Counted from the stretch's first letter, positions 1 through 6,401 are shown. The stretch: DNA of 6,531 nucleotides from an uncultured Christensenella sp. (GCA_910577795.1 CAJTNW010000002.1:42930-49460), one strand, 5' to 3'. Notes: generated by a model not told the origin, from the letters alone. Translations and numbers: made by a program.

Positions 1-457
1 CTGCTGGCAAAACTTGATGTACAAACTTAGATGGTGCAAATAATTTCAAGTTTGCCTCTACAACACAAGCATAATAAATATCACCATTTTTTATAACATT
101 AAAATCACAAAAAGGTTTTGTCCCACCAAAATTAGGTTTTGCAATAACATTTTTTTGCCTATCAGTATCACTATTAAAATTTTGCTTTATAACTTCAATT
201 TCCTTTTCATAGTCCACATTGTCTTCTAATTTTATTCCTAAATAAGATGCCCATCTAACTTTTAAATCGTGGTCTGCAAAATTATACAAAACATACAAAA
301 CTATAAACAACACAATACTTATTGCAGTAATGGCAACAGCAATATAAAATTTTTTACTATCCTCTTTTGTATAAGCATAAATAGCAGATATGATACCAAA
401 TATTATAAATATTGCATCTACATTCATGCAATAATATAATGCACGATGTTTATTCAT
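1..457 (-). CDS. Unrecognised membrane protein, 3' part cut off by the window edge
   Basis: I translated the minus strand from the ATG at 457 and found it open for 152 codons to the left edge, with no stop, so the C-terminus lies outside the window. A good ribosome site (GAGG, 7 bases before the ATG) supports this start. Residues about 13-29 and 37-58 are hydrophobic and look like two membrane helices joined by a short charged turn (YTKEDSKK). A polar, soluble-looking region follows from about residue 60, with a stretch of acidic and basic residues near 78-105 and two cysteines at 117 and 131. I do not recognise the family and assign no function. The gene begins 33 bases after the TfoX-like stop codon with no terminator between, so the two are probably co-transcribed. 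Confidence is high that this is a real gene and nil for its role. Confidence 0.8.
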   Translation of the reverse strand, partial: MNKHRALYYCMNVDAIFIIFGIISAIYAYTKEDSKKFYIAVAITAISIVLFIVLYVLYNFADHDLKVRWASYLGIKLEDNVDYEKEIEVIKQNFNSDTDRQKNVIAKPNFGGTKPFCDFNVIKNGDIYYACVVEANLKLFAPSKFVHQVLPA

Positions 458-490
458 ATTAACCTCAATATTATGATATTTTAATTTTAT

Positions 491-811
491 TTATTTCTTT
501 TTTGTACGTTTTTTAGGAATAGGTGTAACTTCTTCAAGAATAGTAACTATTTTATCCACTAATTCCTTATTTTCCATATCCAAAATATAGTGTTCCTTAC
601 TGCCAGCATAAGGTATACCCTCTTCTGCACCAGCCATAAGACTTTCAACTTCTTTTAATTTTTTAATAAACACACAACTATTGCATACTAAAAATATTGG
701 TTTTTCATTTACATAAACCAAATATTCCCCAAACAATTTTTTGTATCTAATATTATAATTTCCTCTAATTTCTCCACATACAAACTCAATATATTCAATA
801 GATGTAGCCAT
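491..811 (-). CDS. TfoX/Sxy N-terminal-domain protein
   Basis: This 106-residue protein matches the TfoX N-terminal domain in its order of motifs: a basic stretch leading to KKLFGEYLVYVN (residues 24-35), a hydrophobic strand with FLVCNSCVFIK (40-50), and GIPYAGSKEHYIL (65-77). The C-terminal helix ends in a strongly basic tail (KKRTKKK). In gamma-proteobacteria TfoX/Sxy acts with CRP to induce competence genes and also has a C-terminal domain. Here only the N-terminal domain is present, as in many short Firmicutes homologues of unknown role, so a competence function should not be assumed. AGGAG lies about 6 bases before the ATG, and the sequence starts MATSIEYIEF. It has its own promoter at 878-906 and is followed after 33 bases by a membrane protein gene on the same strand. 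Family assignment is fairly secure; function is not. Confidence 0.85.
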   Translation of the reverse strand: MATSIEYIEFVCGEIRGNYNIRYKKLFGEYLVYVNEKPIFLVCNSCVFIKKLKEVESLMAGAEEGIPYAGSKEHYILDMENKELVDKIVTILEEVTPIPKKRTKKK

Positions 812-877
812 AACTTCTCCTGTATTAATTATATAAATAATAACTGCTATTTACATTAATACTCAAATAATATTAAC

Positions 878-906
878 ATTGTAACATAAATTTATAAAAA
901 AGTCAA
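878..906 (-). promoter_or_regulatory. Sigma-A-type promoter of the TfoX-like gene
   Basis: Read on the minus strand, TTGACT (906-901) is followed by a 17-base spacer and TACAAT (883-878). TG sits one base before the -10 box (extended -10). Transcription would start near 871, giving a leader of about 60 bases before the ATG at 811. Spacing and both boxes are close to consensus; no experiment is implied. Confidence 0.75.
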
Positions 907-1028
907 ATTGTTAAAATTCCAGTAAATCAAAAATATGCAAATTAAAATATTCATAAACATATAAAATGATTTTTCAAACAATTATTTAAAAAATATATAA
1001 AATAATACCGATTTTTGTAAGGATTTAC
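907..1028. other. AT-rich intergenic stretch with no recognisable feature
   Basis: This is the middle of the 305-base gap between the TfoX-like gene and the ferredoxin gene. It is nearly all A and T, has no open frame of useful length with a ribosome site, and shows no strong hairpin. I see nothing in it beyond spacer between the promoter at 878-906 and the terminator at 1029-1057. Confidence 0.6.
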
Positions 1029-1057
1029 AAAAAAAAAACACGACTTATGTCGTGTTT
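1029..1057 (-). terminator. Intrinsic terminator of the flavodoxin-ferredoxin gene
   Basis: A nine-base-pair stem (AAACACGAC with GTCGTGTTT) and a four-base loop are followed on the minus strand by an unbroken run of T; the run covers 1029-1038, partly within the stem. It lies about 60 bases past the stop codon at 1117. This is a textbook rho-independent terminator. On the plus strand the tail is only weakly T-rich. Confidence 0.85.
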
Positions 1058-1075
1058 AAATTTTACTAATAACTG

Positions 1076-1102
1076 ACCATTATTTTAAACAAAATAAATG
1101 GT
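1076..1102 (-). repeat. Second AT-rich hairpin in the ferredoxin 3' UTR
   Basis: ACCATTATTTT (1076-1086) can pair with AAAATAAATGGT (1091-1102), leaving one bulged base and a four-base loop. It lies between the stop codon and the main terminator but has no T-run after it. It is more likely a stabilising 3' hairpin, or chance in AT-rich DNA, than a terminator. Confidence 0.35.
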
Positions 1103-1116
1103 TATCAAATTATTTT

Positions 1117-1872
1117 TTAGTCACTAATAAAATCTTTGCCAATATCGCTCTCATTAATATTAGGATTTACATAGCGGTCTTTTTTCTTATGATTTTTATA
1201 TAAAATTGCTTTTTGAGGACATCTATGATAACAGCCAAGACATGCTACACATTTATCTAAAAAAGTTATTTTATTATCTTTTAATTCAATATTTTTTACA
1301 GGACAAATAGATATACACTTTTCGCATTTAATACAATTATCAGAAACCACAAAACTTTGACCTATTTTATACCAATTGTTAATATTTTTTAAAAATACAC
1401 CTTCTCTAGTAATTTTTTTATTAGGCAAAACATAACTATTATTTTTTATGTCATCAATAATTTTATTTATTCTTTTTTCTGCATTTTTTAGCACACTTTT
1501 TATGTAAGGTGTAGGCACAGTAAAAGTAGTTGTATAATTTTCTGGCATTTGCAATAAATAAATACTTTGCAAATTAATACCGATTTTCGTACAGTATTCA
1601 TACATTAAGTAGTCAGCACCACAAGCCATTCCTCCAAAATTTTGAACAATAATTAGTTGTTTCATTTTATCAAGTTTTGGAAGTAATTCATACACATGTT
1701 TTGGCATACCAAATGAATAAATAGGGGTAACTAATATGATTTTATCAAACTCACTACCATTACCTTTATAGTTTGGAATAAACAAAATATCCCCACCTAT
1801 TTCTTCTTTAATACGTTTTGCAATATAAAGGCTGTTTCCTGTTCCACTAAAATACAAAATGCCATTAGCCAT
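1117..1872 (-). CDS. EFR1-type flavodoxin-ferredoxin fusion protein
   Basis: This 251-residue cytoplasmic redox protein has two parts. The N-terminal half is flavodoxin-like: ILYFSGTGNS (residues 5-14) is the FMN phosphate-binding loop, and the later VTPIYSFGMP (48-57) and VQNFGGMACG (76-85) segments fit the loops that contact the flavin ring. The C-terminal part is a bacterial two-cluster ferredoxin, with C180-C183-C186-C190-P and C208-C211-C214-C218-P, each the CxxCxxCxxxCP signature of a [4Fe-4S] cluster. It probably passes electrons between FMN and iron-sulfur clusters in anaerobic metabolism; the partner is unknown. The length fits the family. The start is set by GAGGTGAG just before the ATG at 1872. 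It is a single-gene unit with its own near-perfect promoter (1912-1940) and terminator (1029-1057). Family is confident; substrate is not inferable. Confidence 0.92.
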   Translation of the reverse strand: MANGILYFSGTGNSLYIAKRIKEEIGGDILFIPNYKGNGSEFDKIILVTPIYSFGMPKHVYELLPKLDKMKQLIIVQNFGGMACGADYLMYEYCTKIGINLQSIYLLQMPENYTTTFTVPTPYIKSVLKNAEKRINKIIDDIKNNSYVLPNKKITREGVFLKNINNWYKIGQSFVVSDNCIKCEKCISICPVKNIELKDNKITFLDKCVACLGCYHRCPQKAILYKNHKKKDRYVNPNINESDIGKDFISD

Positions 1873-1911
1873 TATCTCACCTCATACTGTATTTTTATTT
1901 AAATTTTAATA

Positions 1912-1940
1912 ATTATAACAAATAATTATACATTAGTCAA
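1912..1940 (-). promoter_or_regulatory. Near-consensus promoter of the flavodoxin-ferredoxin gene
   Basis: On the minus strand TTGACT (1940-1935), a 17-base spacer and a perfect TATAAT (1917-1912) are present, with TG one base before the -10 box. Start of transcription near 1905 would leave a leader of about 30 bases containing the GAGGTGAG ribosome site. Confidence 0.8.
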
Positions 1941-1981
1941 CAAATATCTAACATTATTAGCGAATTTTTATTGCATTTGTA

Positions 1982-2010
1982 TTGACAAGTAAAAAATAAT
2001 ATGCTAAATA
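1982..2010 (+). promoter_or_regulatory. Promoter of the methyltransferase gene
   Basis: TTGACA (1982-1987) is a perfect -35 box. After 17 bases comes TAAATA (2005-2010), a weak -10 box helped by TG at 2002-2003 in the extended -10 position. Transcription would begin near 2017. It diverges from the ferredoxin promoter, with 41 bases between the two -35 boxes. The better-looking TATAAA at 2009-2014 would need a 21-base spacer. Confidence 0.55.
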
Positions 2011-2077
2011 TAAACTATGTGTCACTTGACGACTACTTCCGATAATATAAATTAATAAGTAAAATAGGATAAAAATT

Positions 2078-2818
2078 ATGGATAATACTAAAAAATTTAC
2101 GGATAAAGCAGATAATTATAATCAAAGTAGACCCAGTTATCCAGATGCAATGATTAAATTTATTGAAAAATATTTTGATAAAAACACTATAATTGCAGAT
2201 ATTGGTTCAGGTACTGGTATATTAACAAAACAACTTCTTAAAACTGCATCTTGTATTTATGCGGTAGAACCAAATGATTATATGCGATTTATTTCAGAAA
2301 ATAATTTGAATAGTTATAATAATTTTTATTCAATAAAAGCAACTGCCGAAAACACTACTCTTTTGGATAATTCAGTAGATATTATTACTGTTGCACAAGC
2401 ATTCCATTGGTTTGATGTTTTAAGTTTTAAAAAAGAATGTCATAGAATATTAAAACCAAATGGCAAAATATTTTTAATATGGAATACTCGTGATGAATCT
2501 GCTAATATTAACAAAGAATTATTTTCTATTTGCAAGCAATACTGCTCTGATTTTACTGGTTTTAGTGGAGGTATTGAAAATAATGATACTAAAATAAAAA
2601 TATTTTTTGACAATGATTACAAAACTAAAACTTTCCCTAATCAGTTATATTATAATAGAGAAAATTTTATTAACAGAGCCTTATCTAGTTCATATTCAAT
2701 AAATCAAGATAATCAAAACTATGCCGCCTATATAAACGCATTAAATAACTTGTTTGATAAATATCAAAATAATGAAATAATTGAAGTTGCAAATACAACA
2801 AAAGTTTATTATAAATAA
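2078..2818 (+). CDS. Class I SAM-dependent methyltransferase
   Basis: This 246-residue protein is a Methyltransf_11-type enzyme. The N-terminal block FTDKADNYNQSRPSYP (residues 7-22) is typical of this subfamily. Motif I, DIGSGTG (41-47), binds S-adenosylmethionine, and E64 in AVEPN is the acidic residue expected at the end of strand 2. AQAFHWFD (106-113) is the motif IV region, and LKPNGKIFLIWN (125-136) the following strand and turn. The methyl acceptor cannot be told from sequence; the C-terminal 100 residues, which would recognise it, are Asn- and Tyr-rich and unfamiliar. Length suits an intact single-domain enzyme. The ribosome site is weak (AGGA, about 9 bases before the ATG). It is the only plus-strand gene here, stands alone, and ends at a bidirectional terminator shared with the convergent MATE gene. 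Confidence 0.9.
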   Translation: MDNTKKFTDKADNYNQSRPSYPDAMIKFIEKYFDKNTIIADIGSGTGILTKQLLKTASCIYAVEPNDYMRFISENNLNSYNNFYSIKATAENTTLLDNSVDIITVAQAFHWFDVLSFKKECHRILKPNGKIFLIWNTRDESANINKELFSICKQYCSDFTGFSGGIENNDTKIKIFFDNDYKTKTFPNQLYYNRENFINRALSSSYSINQDNQNYAAYINALNNLFDKYQNNEIIEVANTTKVYYK

Positions 2819-2827
2819 AATAATTTT

Positions 2828-2861
2828 AAAAAAATACCATTCTTTTTGAATGGTATTTTTT
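2828..2861. terminator. Bidirectional terminator between the methyltransferase and MATE genes
   Basis: AAAAAATACCATTC (2829-2842) pairs perfectly with GAATGGTATTTTTT (2848-2861), giving a 14-base-pair stem and a five-T loop. Six T follow the GC-containing part of the stem on the plus strand, and seven on the minus strand. It lies 10 bases past the methyltransferase stop and 120 bases past the MATE stop, so it can serve both converging genes. Confidence 0.88.
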
Positions 2862-2921
2862 ATGTCTAAATCTTACAAATAACATAAAACTATTATTTTA
2901 TTATATTGGAAACAATTATAT

Positions 2922-2943
2922 TTTAGATACATTTTTATCTAAA
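2922..2943. repeat. Small hairpin in the 3' region of the MATE gene
   Basis: TTTAGATA (2922-2929) and TATCTAAA (2936-2943) form an eight-base-pair stem with a six-base loop. No T-run follows on either strand, so it is not a convincing terminator; it may stabilise the MATE transcript's 3' end or be chance. Confidence 0.3.
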
Positions 2944-2980
2944 CTTATTATTCTAATTTTATTTCAAAGTTATTATCATT

Positions 2981-4363
2981 TTAATCATTATTTTTTAACA
3001 CTTCTTGTTGTCTCTTTTTAAAAATACGTGGAAAAGTTGTAAAAATTACTATTGAAGTGATAATTCCTGCAACCAAATCCGCAATTCCTTCCGACATATA
3101 AACACCTTTAAAGCCAAGGAAATGTGTAAGAGTAAAACACAATGGTATTAAAATTATAACTTTCCTCATTACAGCAAGTGTTAAAGATGATTTAGTTTGT
3201 CCCAAAGCAACATTTATATTCTGCAGAGTCATTTGTACAAAAAACATTATTGACCCCATAAGGAAAAACGGTGTATATTGTTTGCAAATTATTGCAACAC
3301 TATCACTTGCTGAAAAAATATAAGCATACAATACAGGAAAAGCAAGGGAAACAGACCAAACTATTACCGCAAAAATAAAAGCAATTATAGTTACATACTT
3401 AATTCCTTTTTTAAGTCTTTCACTATCCCCTTTGCCATAATTGTAACTTACAAATGGTTGCATACCATAGCCTAGCCCATTTAGCGGCAAAGATATTAAC
3501 TGCAATGCACTAAGCATAATTGTAAGTGCTGCTGTATAATCTTTATTTCCACCGGTTGACATATTTAAATTAATATTAAAAACTATTTGTATTGCACATT
3601 CTGTTATGCCCATGATAAATGGTGATAAGCCGAGTGATAATATAGATAGTATCCTTTTTATGTGGAGTATCATATCCTTAAATTTTAACTTAAACATACT
3701 GTTTTTAGTCAAGAAAAAACAAATAATCCACACAAAAGAGATAAATTGAGATATTATAGTTGCAAGACTAGCACCATTTACTCCAAGTTTTAGTACAAAA
3801 ATAAATATTGGGTCTAAAGCAATATTTATAATTGCACCAATAAGTACCGAAAACATTGCAATAAAAGAATAACCTTGTGCAGTAATAAAAGGATTTAAGC
3901 CTTGTGCAAGCAAAACAAAAATAGTGCCTATTGAATAAATTTTTAAATATGAAGTCGCAAACTCTACTGCGGTTGATGGACAACCAAATAATATAACAAT
4001 CTGCTTTGCTGCAAAAAATGTAACTAGGCTTATAAGTATACCAATTAAAGTAAGCAAAACAAAAGAAGTATTGAAAATTTTGTTTGCCTCTACTTTATCG
4101 CCTTCACCTAATTTTATACTTGCTCGCGGCGAACCACCAAGACCAATAAAATGTGCAAAGAAAGTTATGATTAATGTTATTGGCAGAACTATTCCAAGTG
4201 CTGCTAAAGCATCCATTCCAACATTTTCAATTTTTGCCACAAAAATTCTGTCAACTATGTTATATAAAAAAGTTATTAATTGTGCAATAACTGCAGGAAT
4301 AGTAAGTTTAAATACTAATGGTAGTATTTTACCACTTGCTAATTGTTCTTCCATATTTACCAT
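2981..4363 (-). CDS. MATE-family efflux transporter
   Basis: Taken from the ATG at 4363, this is a 460-residue integral membrane protein with about twelve hydrophobic segments in two similar halves, the usual size for the multidrug and toxin extrusion family. These antiporters use a Na+ or H+ gradient to expel cationic or other small compounds. Family landmarks (residues counted from this start) are NIVDRIFVAK (35-44), GLGGSPRASIKLGEG (74-88), NIALDPIFIF near 180-189, and the matching second-half block GLGYGMQPFVSYNYGKGD (296-313). These resemble the MepA/DinF-like bacterial branch; the substrate is unknown. An in-frame TTG at 4399 would add 12 residues but falls on the predicted -10 box. ATG 4363 has AGAGATG 8 bases upstream; ATG 4354 is a possible alternative. 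It is a single-gene unit with its own promoter. Confidence 0.92.
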   Translation of the reverse strand: MVNMEEQLASGKILPLVFKLTIPAVIAQLITFLYNIVDRIFVAKIENVGMDALAALGIVLPITLIITFFAHFIGLGGSPRASIKLGEGDKVEANKIFNTSFVLLTLIGILISLVTFFAAKQIVILFGCPSTAVEFATSYLKIYSIGTIFVLLAQGLNPFITAQGYSFIAMFSVLIGAIINIALDPIFIFVLKLGVNGASLATIISQFISFVWIICFFLTKNSMFKLKFKDMILHIKRILSILSLGLSPFIMGITECAIQIVFNINLNMSTGGNKDYTAALTIMLSALQLISLPLNGLGYGMQPFVSYNYGKGDSERLKKGIKYVTIIAFIFAVIVWSVSLAFPVLYAYIFSASDSVAIICKQYTPFFLMGSIMFFVQMTLQNINVALGQTKSSLTLAVMRKVIILIPLCFTLTHFLGFKGVYMSEGIADLVAGIITSIVIFTTFPRIFKKRQQEVLKNND

Positions 4364-4371
4364 AAACCAAA

Positions 4372-4378
4372 CATCTCT
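4372..4378 (-). promoter_or_regulatory. Ribosome site that sets the MATE start
   Basis: AGAGATG, read on the minus strand, matches the anti-Shine-Dalgarno region imperfectly and lies 8 bases before the ATG at 4363. It favours that start over ATG 4354 and over the upstream TTG at 4399. It is weaker than the ribosome sites of most other genes in the window. Confidence 0.45.
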
Positions 4379-4399
4379 AAAAATAAAATTTACAAACAA

Positions 4400-4428
4400 A
4401 TGATAACATAGTTTGTATTAAATAGCAA
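4400..4428 (-). promoter_or_regulatory. Promoter of the MATE transporter gene
   Basis: On the minus strand TTGCTA (4428-4423), a 17-base spacer and TATCAT (4405-4400) are found, with TG one base before the -10 box. Transcription would start near 4393, about 30 bases before the ATG at 4363. The -35 box matches consensus at four of six bases, which the extended -10 may offset. Confidence 0.6.
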
Positions 4429-4454
4429 GCAAGTTATTCTATTTTATAAGGCCT

Positions 4455-4499
4455 AAAATAAAAAATAACTGCAAACTAATTTAAAGTTTACAGTTATTT
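4455..4499 (-). terminator. Terminator of the PadR operon
   Basis: A 15-base-pair stem (4463-4477 with 4485-4499) and a seven-base loop begin 5 bases past the DUF4097 stop codon. Pairing is complete in the minus-strand RNA, where one pair is G-U; on the plus strand the same position is a C-A mismatch. A T-rich tail (TTT A TTTT) follows on the minus strand. The asymmetry says it works mainly for the minus-strand operon. Confidence 0.85.
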
Positions 4500-4504
4500 A
4501 ATTT

Positions 4505-5404
4505 TTAATTAAAATTGATATTAATTTTTCCTGCATCAATATCCAAAGTAATAATTTTATCAGCAGCCAAACCAGTTTGGTTTGACACATTACAACTGCC
4601 TGCATTTTTTTCTACATTAATATTATAATCTGCTTTATTCCCTATAATATTTGTAAGTATGCTACCAGCATTAATGTTATAATTTATATTTTTAATCAAA
4701 GCCTTTTCTATATTCAAACCACCAGCATTCATTTTTGCAGTAATTTTATCACTTTCCATATCTTTTATAATAATGTTTCCTGCGTTAACTTTAACATTTA
4801 TTTCAGGCGATATAATTTTTGCTATTTTAATATCACCAGCATTCATTTTTAAATCAGCATAACCTGCATTTAAATTTTGAACCTTTAAAGTACCTGCATT
4901 TAAATCAATTGTATATTTATCACAAGTTACATTTTCAAAATTAACTGTACCTGCATTCATATTAAGATTTATATCTGTGTAATTACCACTAGCGATATCA
5001 GCAGTTCCTGCATTTAATACAAAATCTAACTTCAAAACATTATTTTTAGGTATTTTTATAATAGTATCAGGCAATTTATTAAACAACGAATTTATCCTAA
5101 ACAATTTAAATTTCACATCTGTTATCATTGACAAAACACCATTGTTTTCACTAAAAGTTGTAACCAAAGTTTTACTTTCAGGATATTCAACTTTTATTTT
5201 GTCACCATCATAAAATTCAGTTTTCAAAACACCTACTTCAAAATCCAATTTTAGTGTATTTATTTCAGATGTACAATCATAAGTTTTCAATTCATATTTA
5301 TCATCAAATTTCCAACCATTTATACCCAATACTGCAACCATAATTATTACGCCAATTACCGCAATAACTACTCCAGCAATTATAGTTTTTCCTAATGTAC
5401 TCAT
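4505..5404 (-). CDS. Membrane-anchored DUF4097 beta-repeat protein with 19-residue NAG periodicity
   Basis: This 299-residue protein starts with an uncleaved signal-anchor-like helix (about residues 7-27), so the rest probably lies outside the membrane. From about residue 128 it is made of short beta-strand repeats of the DUF4097 (putative adhesin, LiaG/YvlB-like) type. The motif Asn-Ala-Gly recurs at 131, 150, 169, 188, 207, 226 and 245, exactly 19 residues apart. Looser copies follow at 267 and, as DAG, at 290; one off-register copy is at 179. This suggests a regular beta-solenoid with one turn per repeat. The family's molecular role is unsettled; links to envelope stress come from neighbours in other Firmicutes. 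The ATG overlaps the preceding stop as ATGA, with AGGAG 8 bases upstream, so it is translationally coupled to the HAAS gene. Three cysteines (44, 161, 271) are scattered. Confidence 0.88.
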   Translation of the reverse strand: MSTLGKTIIAGVVIAVIGVIIMVAVLGINGWKFDDKYELKTYDCTSEINTLKLDFEVGVLKTEFYDGDKIKVEYPESKTLVTTFSENNGVLSMITDVKFKLFRINSLFNKLPDTIIKIPKNNVLKLDFVLNAGTADIASGNYTDINLNMNAGTVNFENVTCDKYTIDLNAGTLKVQNLNAGYADLKMNAGDIKIAKIISPEINVKVNAGNIIIKDMESDKITAKMNAGGLNIEKALIKNINYNINAGSILTNIIGNKADYNINVEKNAGSCNVSNQTGLAADKIITLDIDAGKININFN

Positions 5405-6093
5405 TTTGCATACTCCTTTCCACTAAAAAATCTACTAATATATTTAAAGGCATTTTTAAGTAGTTTCCACATTATTTTTATTAGTTTTAACATTAATGGT
5501 AACAATATTAGACCTATGCCTAACTCAAGTAACCCTTCACCTATAGAAAACACACCATTAATAACACTTGAAAAACATTCAATAATACCAAATATTATTG
5601 TAGCAACACCTGCTATTAATACTGCAAATGGAGCAACAATAAAGCCAACAGATACTCCTATCATTCCCATAATGATACCAAATAATGGTATAGCAAATAT
5701 CACACAAAATACAACAAAAAGCCATGTGTAATCTTTATCTTTTTTAGGCAAACTTTTATTATTTTCTTTTACTATTTCAGCATCAACACATTTTGCTTTT
5801 TCTTCTTGTTTGTTTTGCCTAAAAGTTTTATTTTGTTCTTTTTGCTTATTTATATTTTCATTTACTATTGGCTCTTCTTCCTCAACATTATTTTGCTCGT
5901 ACATGTTAAGCAAAATCCTTTGTGCAGCATCGTATGGAGCACCAAAATCTTCTATAATTTGTCTTTCACTAAATCCTGCATCACGCCTATCAGCATATGC
6001 TTCAGCATAATAATCTAATACACGTCTTCTTTCACTTTCAGTCACACTCAAAAGATTACTTTTTAGTTCATCTCGCCATTCATTATATGTCAT
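5401..6093 (-). CDS. HAAS-domain (DUF1700) membrane protein
   Basis: This 230-residue protein begins with a HAAS/DUF1700 domain (residues 1-66): YNEWRDELKSNLL, then ERRRVLDYYAEAYADRRDAGFSE and the closing FGAPYDAAQRIL. This helical module is typically found with PadR regulators and is thought to take part in protein contacts. Residues about 68-120 form a charged, Glu/Lys/Gln/Asn-rich linker, probably disordered. Three or so hydrophobic helices follow (about 123-147, 149-173, 186-208), ending in a basic tail (KLLKNAFKYISRFFSGKEYAK contains seven Lys/Arg). It probably sits in the membrane with the HAAS domain in the cytoplasm. The start is set by GGAGG 6 bases before the ATG. It overlaps padR upstream and the DUF4097 gene downstream by four bases each (ATGA), which implies coupled translation. 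Its biochemical action is unknown. Confidence 0.88.
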   Translation of the reverse strand: MTYNEWRDELKSNLLSVTESERRRVLDYYAEAYADRRDAGFSERQIIEDFGAPYDAAQRILLNMYEQNNVEEEEPIVNENINKQKEQNKTFRQNKQEEKAKCVDAEIVKENNKSLPKKDKDYTWLFVVFCVIFAIPLFGIIMGMIGVSVGFIVAPFAVLIAGVATIIFGIIECFSSVINGVFSIGEGLLELGIGLILLPLMLKLIKIMWKLLKNAFKYISRFFSGKEYAK

Positions 6094-6401
6094 AGCCGTC
6101 CTCCAAAGATTTTTTTATAAATTGCATTAATTTCAAGCAAATCCGTCTTGCCCGCAGCAAATTTTTCATAACCAAGACTTGTAATTTTATAATATCGTCT
6201 CAGCCTACCATTGTATTCAGCAGCCCGCGTGCTTACAAATCCACCAACTTCAAGCCGCCTTAAAATAGGATACAATGTGCTTTCAGATATTTCAATTATC
6301 CCGTCCAAGTCACTGATAATTTTATACCCGTAACTTTCACCTTTACTTAAAGCATACAGCACACATACATCCAATATACCTTTCTTTAGTTGAATATCCA
6401 T
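6090..6401 (-). CDS. PadR-family transcriptional regulator
   Basis: This 103-residue protein is a complete PadR N-terminal winged-helix domain. IQLKKGILDVCVLYALSKG (residues 3-21) leads into ESYGYKII, SESTLYPILRRLEVGGFV (39-56) is the DNA-recognition helix region, and GRLRRYYKIT (65-74) is the wing. It has a short C-terminal helix, as expected for the small (about 100-110 residue) class that dimerises through it. PadR proteins usually repress their own operons and release on binding a ligand or sensing stress; the signal here is unknown. The ribosome site GGGGTG lies 4 bases before the ATG. It is the first gene of the three-gene operon, and the dyad in its promoter (6427-6442) is a likely target for self-control. 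Family assignment is very secure. Confidence 0.93.
   Translation of the reverse strand: MDIQLKKGILDVCVLYALSKGESYGYKIISDLDGIIEISESTLYPILRRLEVGGFVSTRAAEYNGRLRRYYKITSLGYEKFAAGKTDLLEINAIYKKIFGGRL

Noticed and set aside
491..811. Competence regulator (tfoX/sxy) as a confident gene name
   Set aside because: Only the N-terminal domain is present, no competence genes are nearby, and Firmicutes homologues lack a shown competence role.
1004..1600. Near-repeat of about 17 bases (TAATACCGATTTT.GTA) at about 1006 and about 1576
   Set aside because: One copy is inside the ferredoxin coding region and the other is intergenic; it is a single short match with a mismatch and no flanking similarity, so chance is the best explanation.
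2026..2051. Second possible methyltransferase promoter (TTGACG with TATAAA)
   Set aside because: The spacer is only 14 bases, too short for a sigma-A promoter; the pair at 1982-2010 fits better.
3768..3983. Minus-strand open frame of 71 codons inside the MATE gene
   Set aside because: It is an out-of-frame shadow of the MATE gene, rich in Cys, Tyr and Phe as expected for a shifted AT-rich frame.
4071..4403. Plus-strand open frame of 110 codons
   Set aside because: It lies antisense to the 5' end of the MATE gene, has no clear ribosome site, and resembles no family; the MATE reading is unambiguous.
4565..5020. DNA-level tandem repeat or CRISPR-like array in the DUF4097 gene
   Set aside because: The regular 57-base period comes from the protein repeat; the DNA between NAG codons differs widely and sits in a continuous reading frame.
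5516..6018. Three plus-strand open frames opposite the HAAS gene
   Set aside because: All are antisense to a well-supported coding region, overlap each other in different frames, and have low-complexity, family-less translations.
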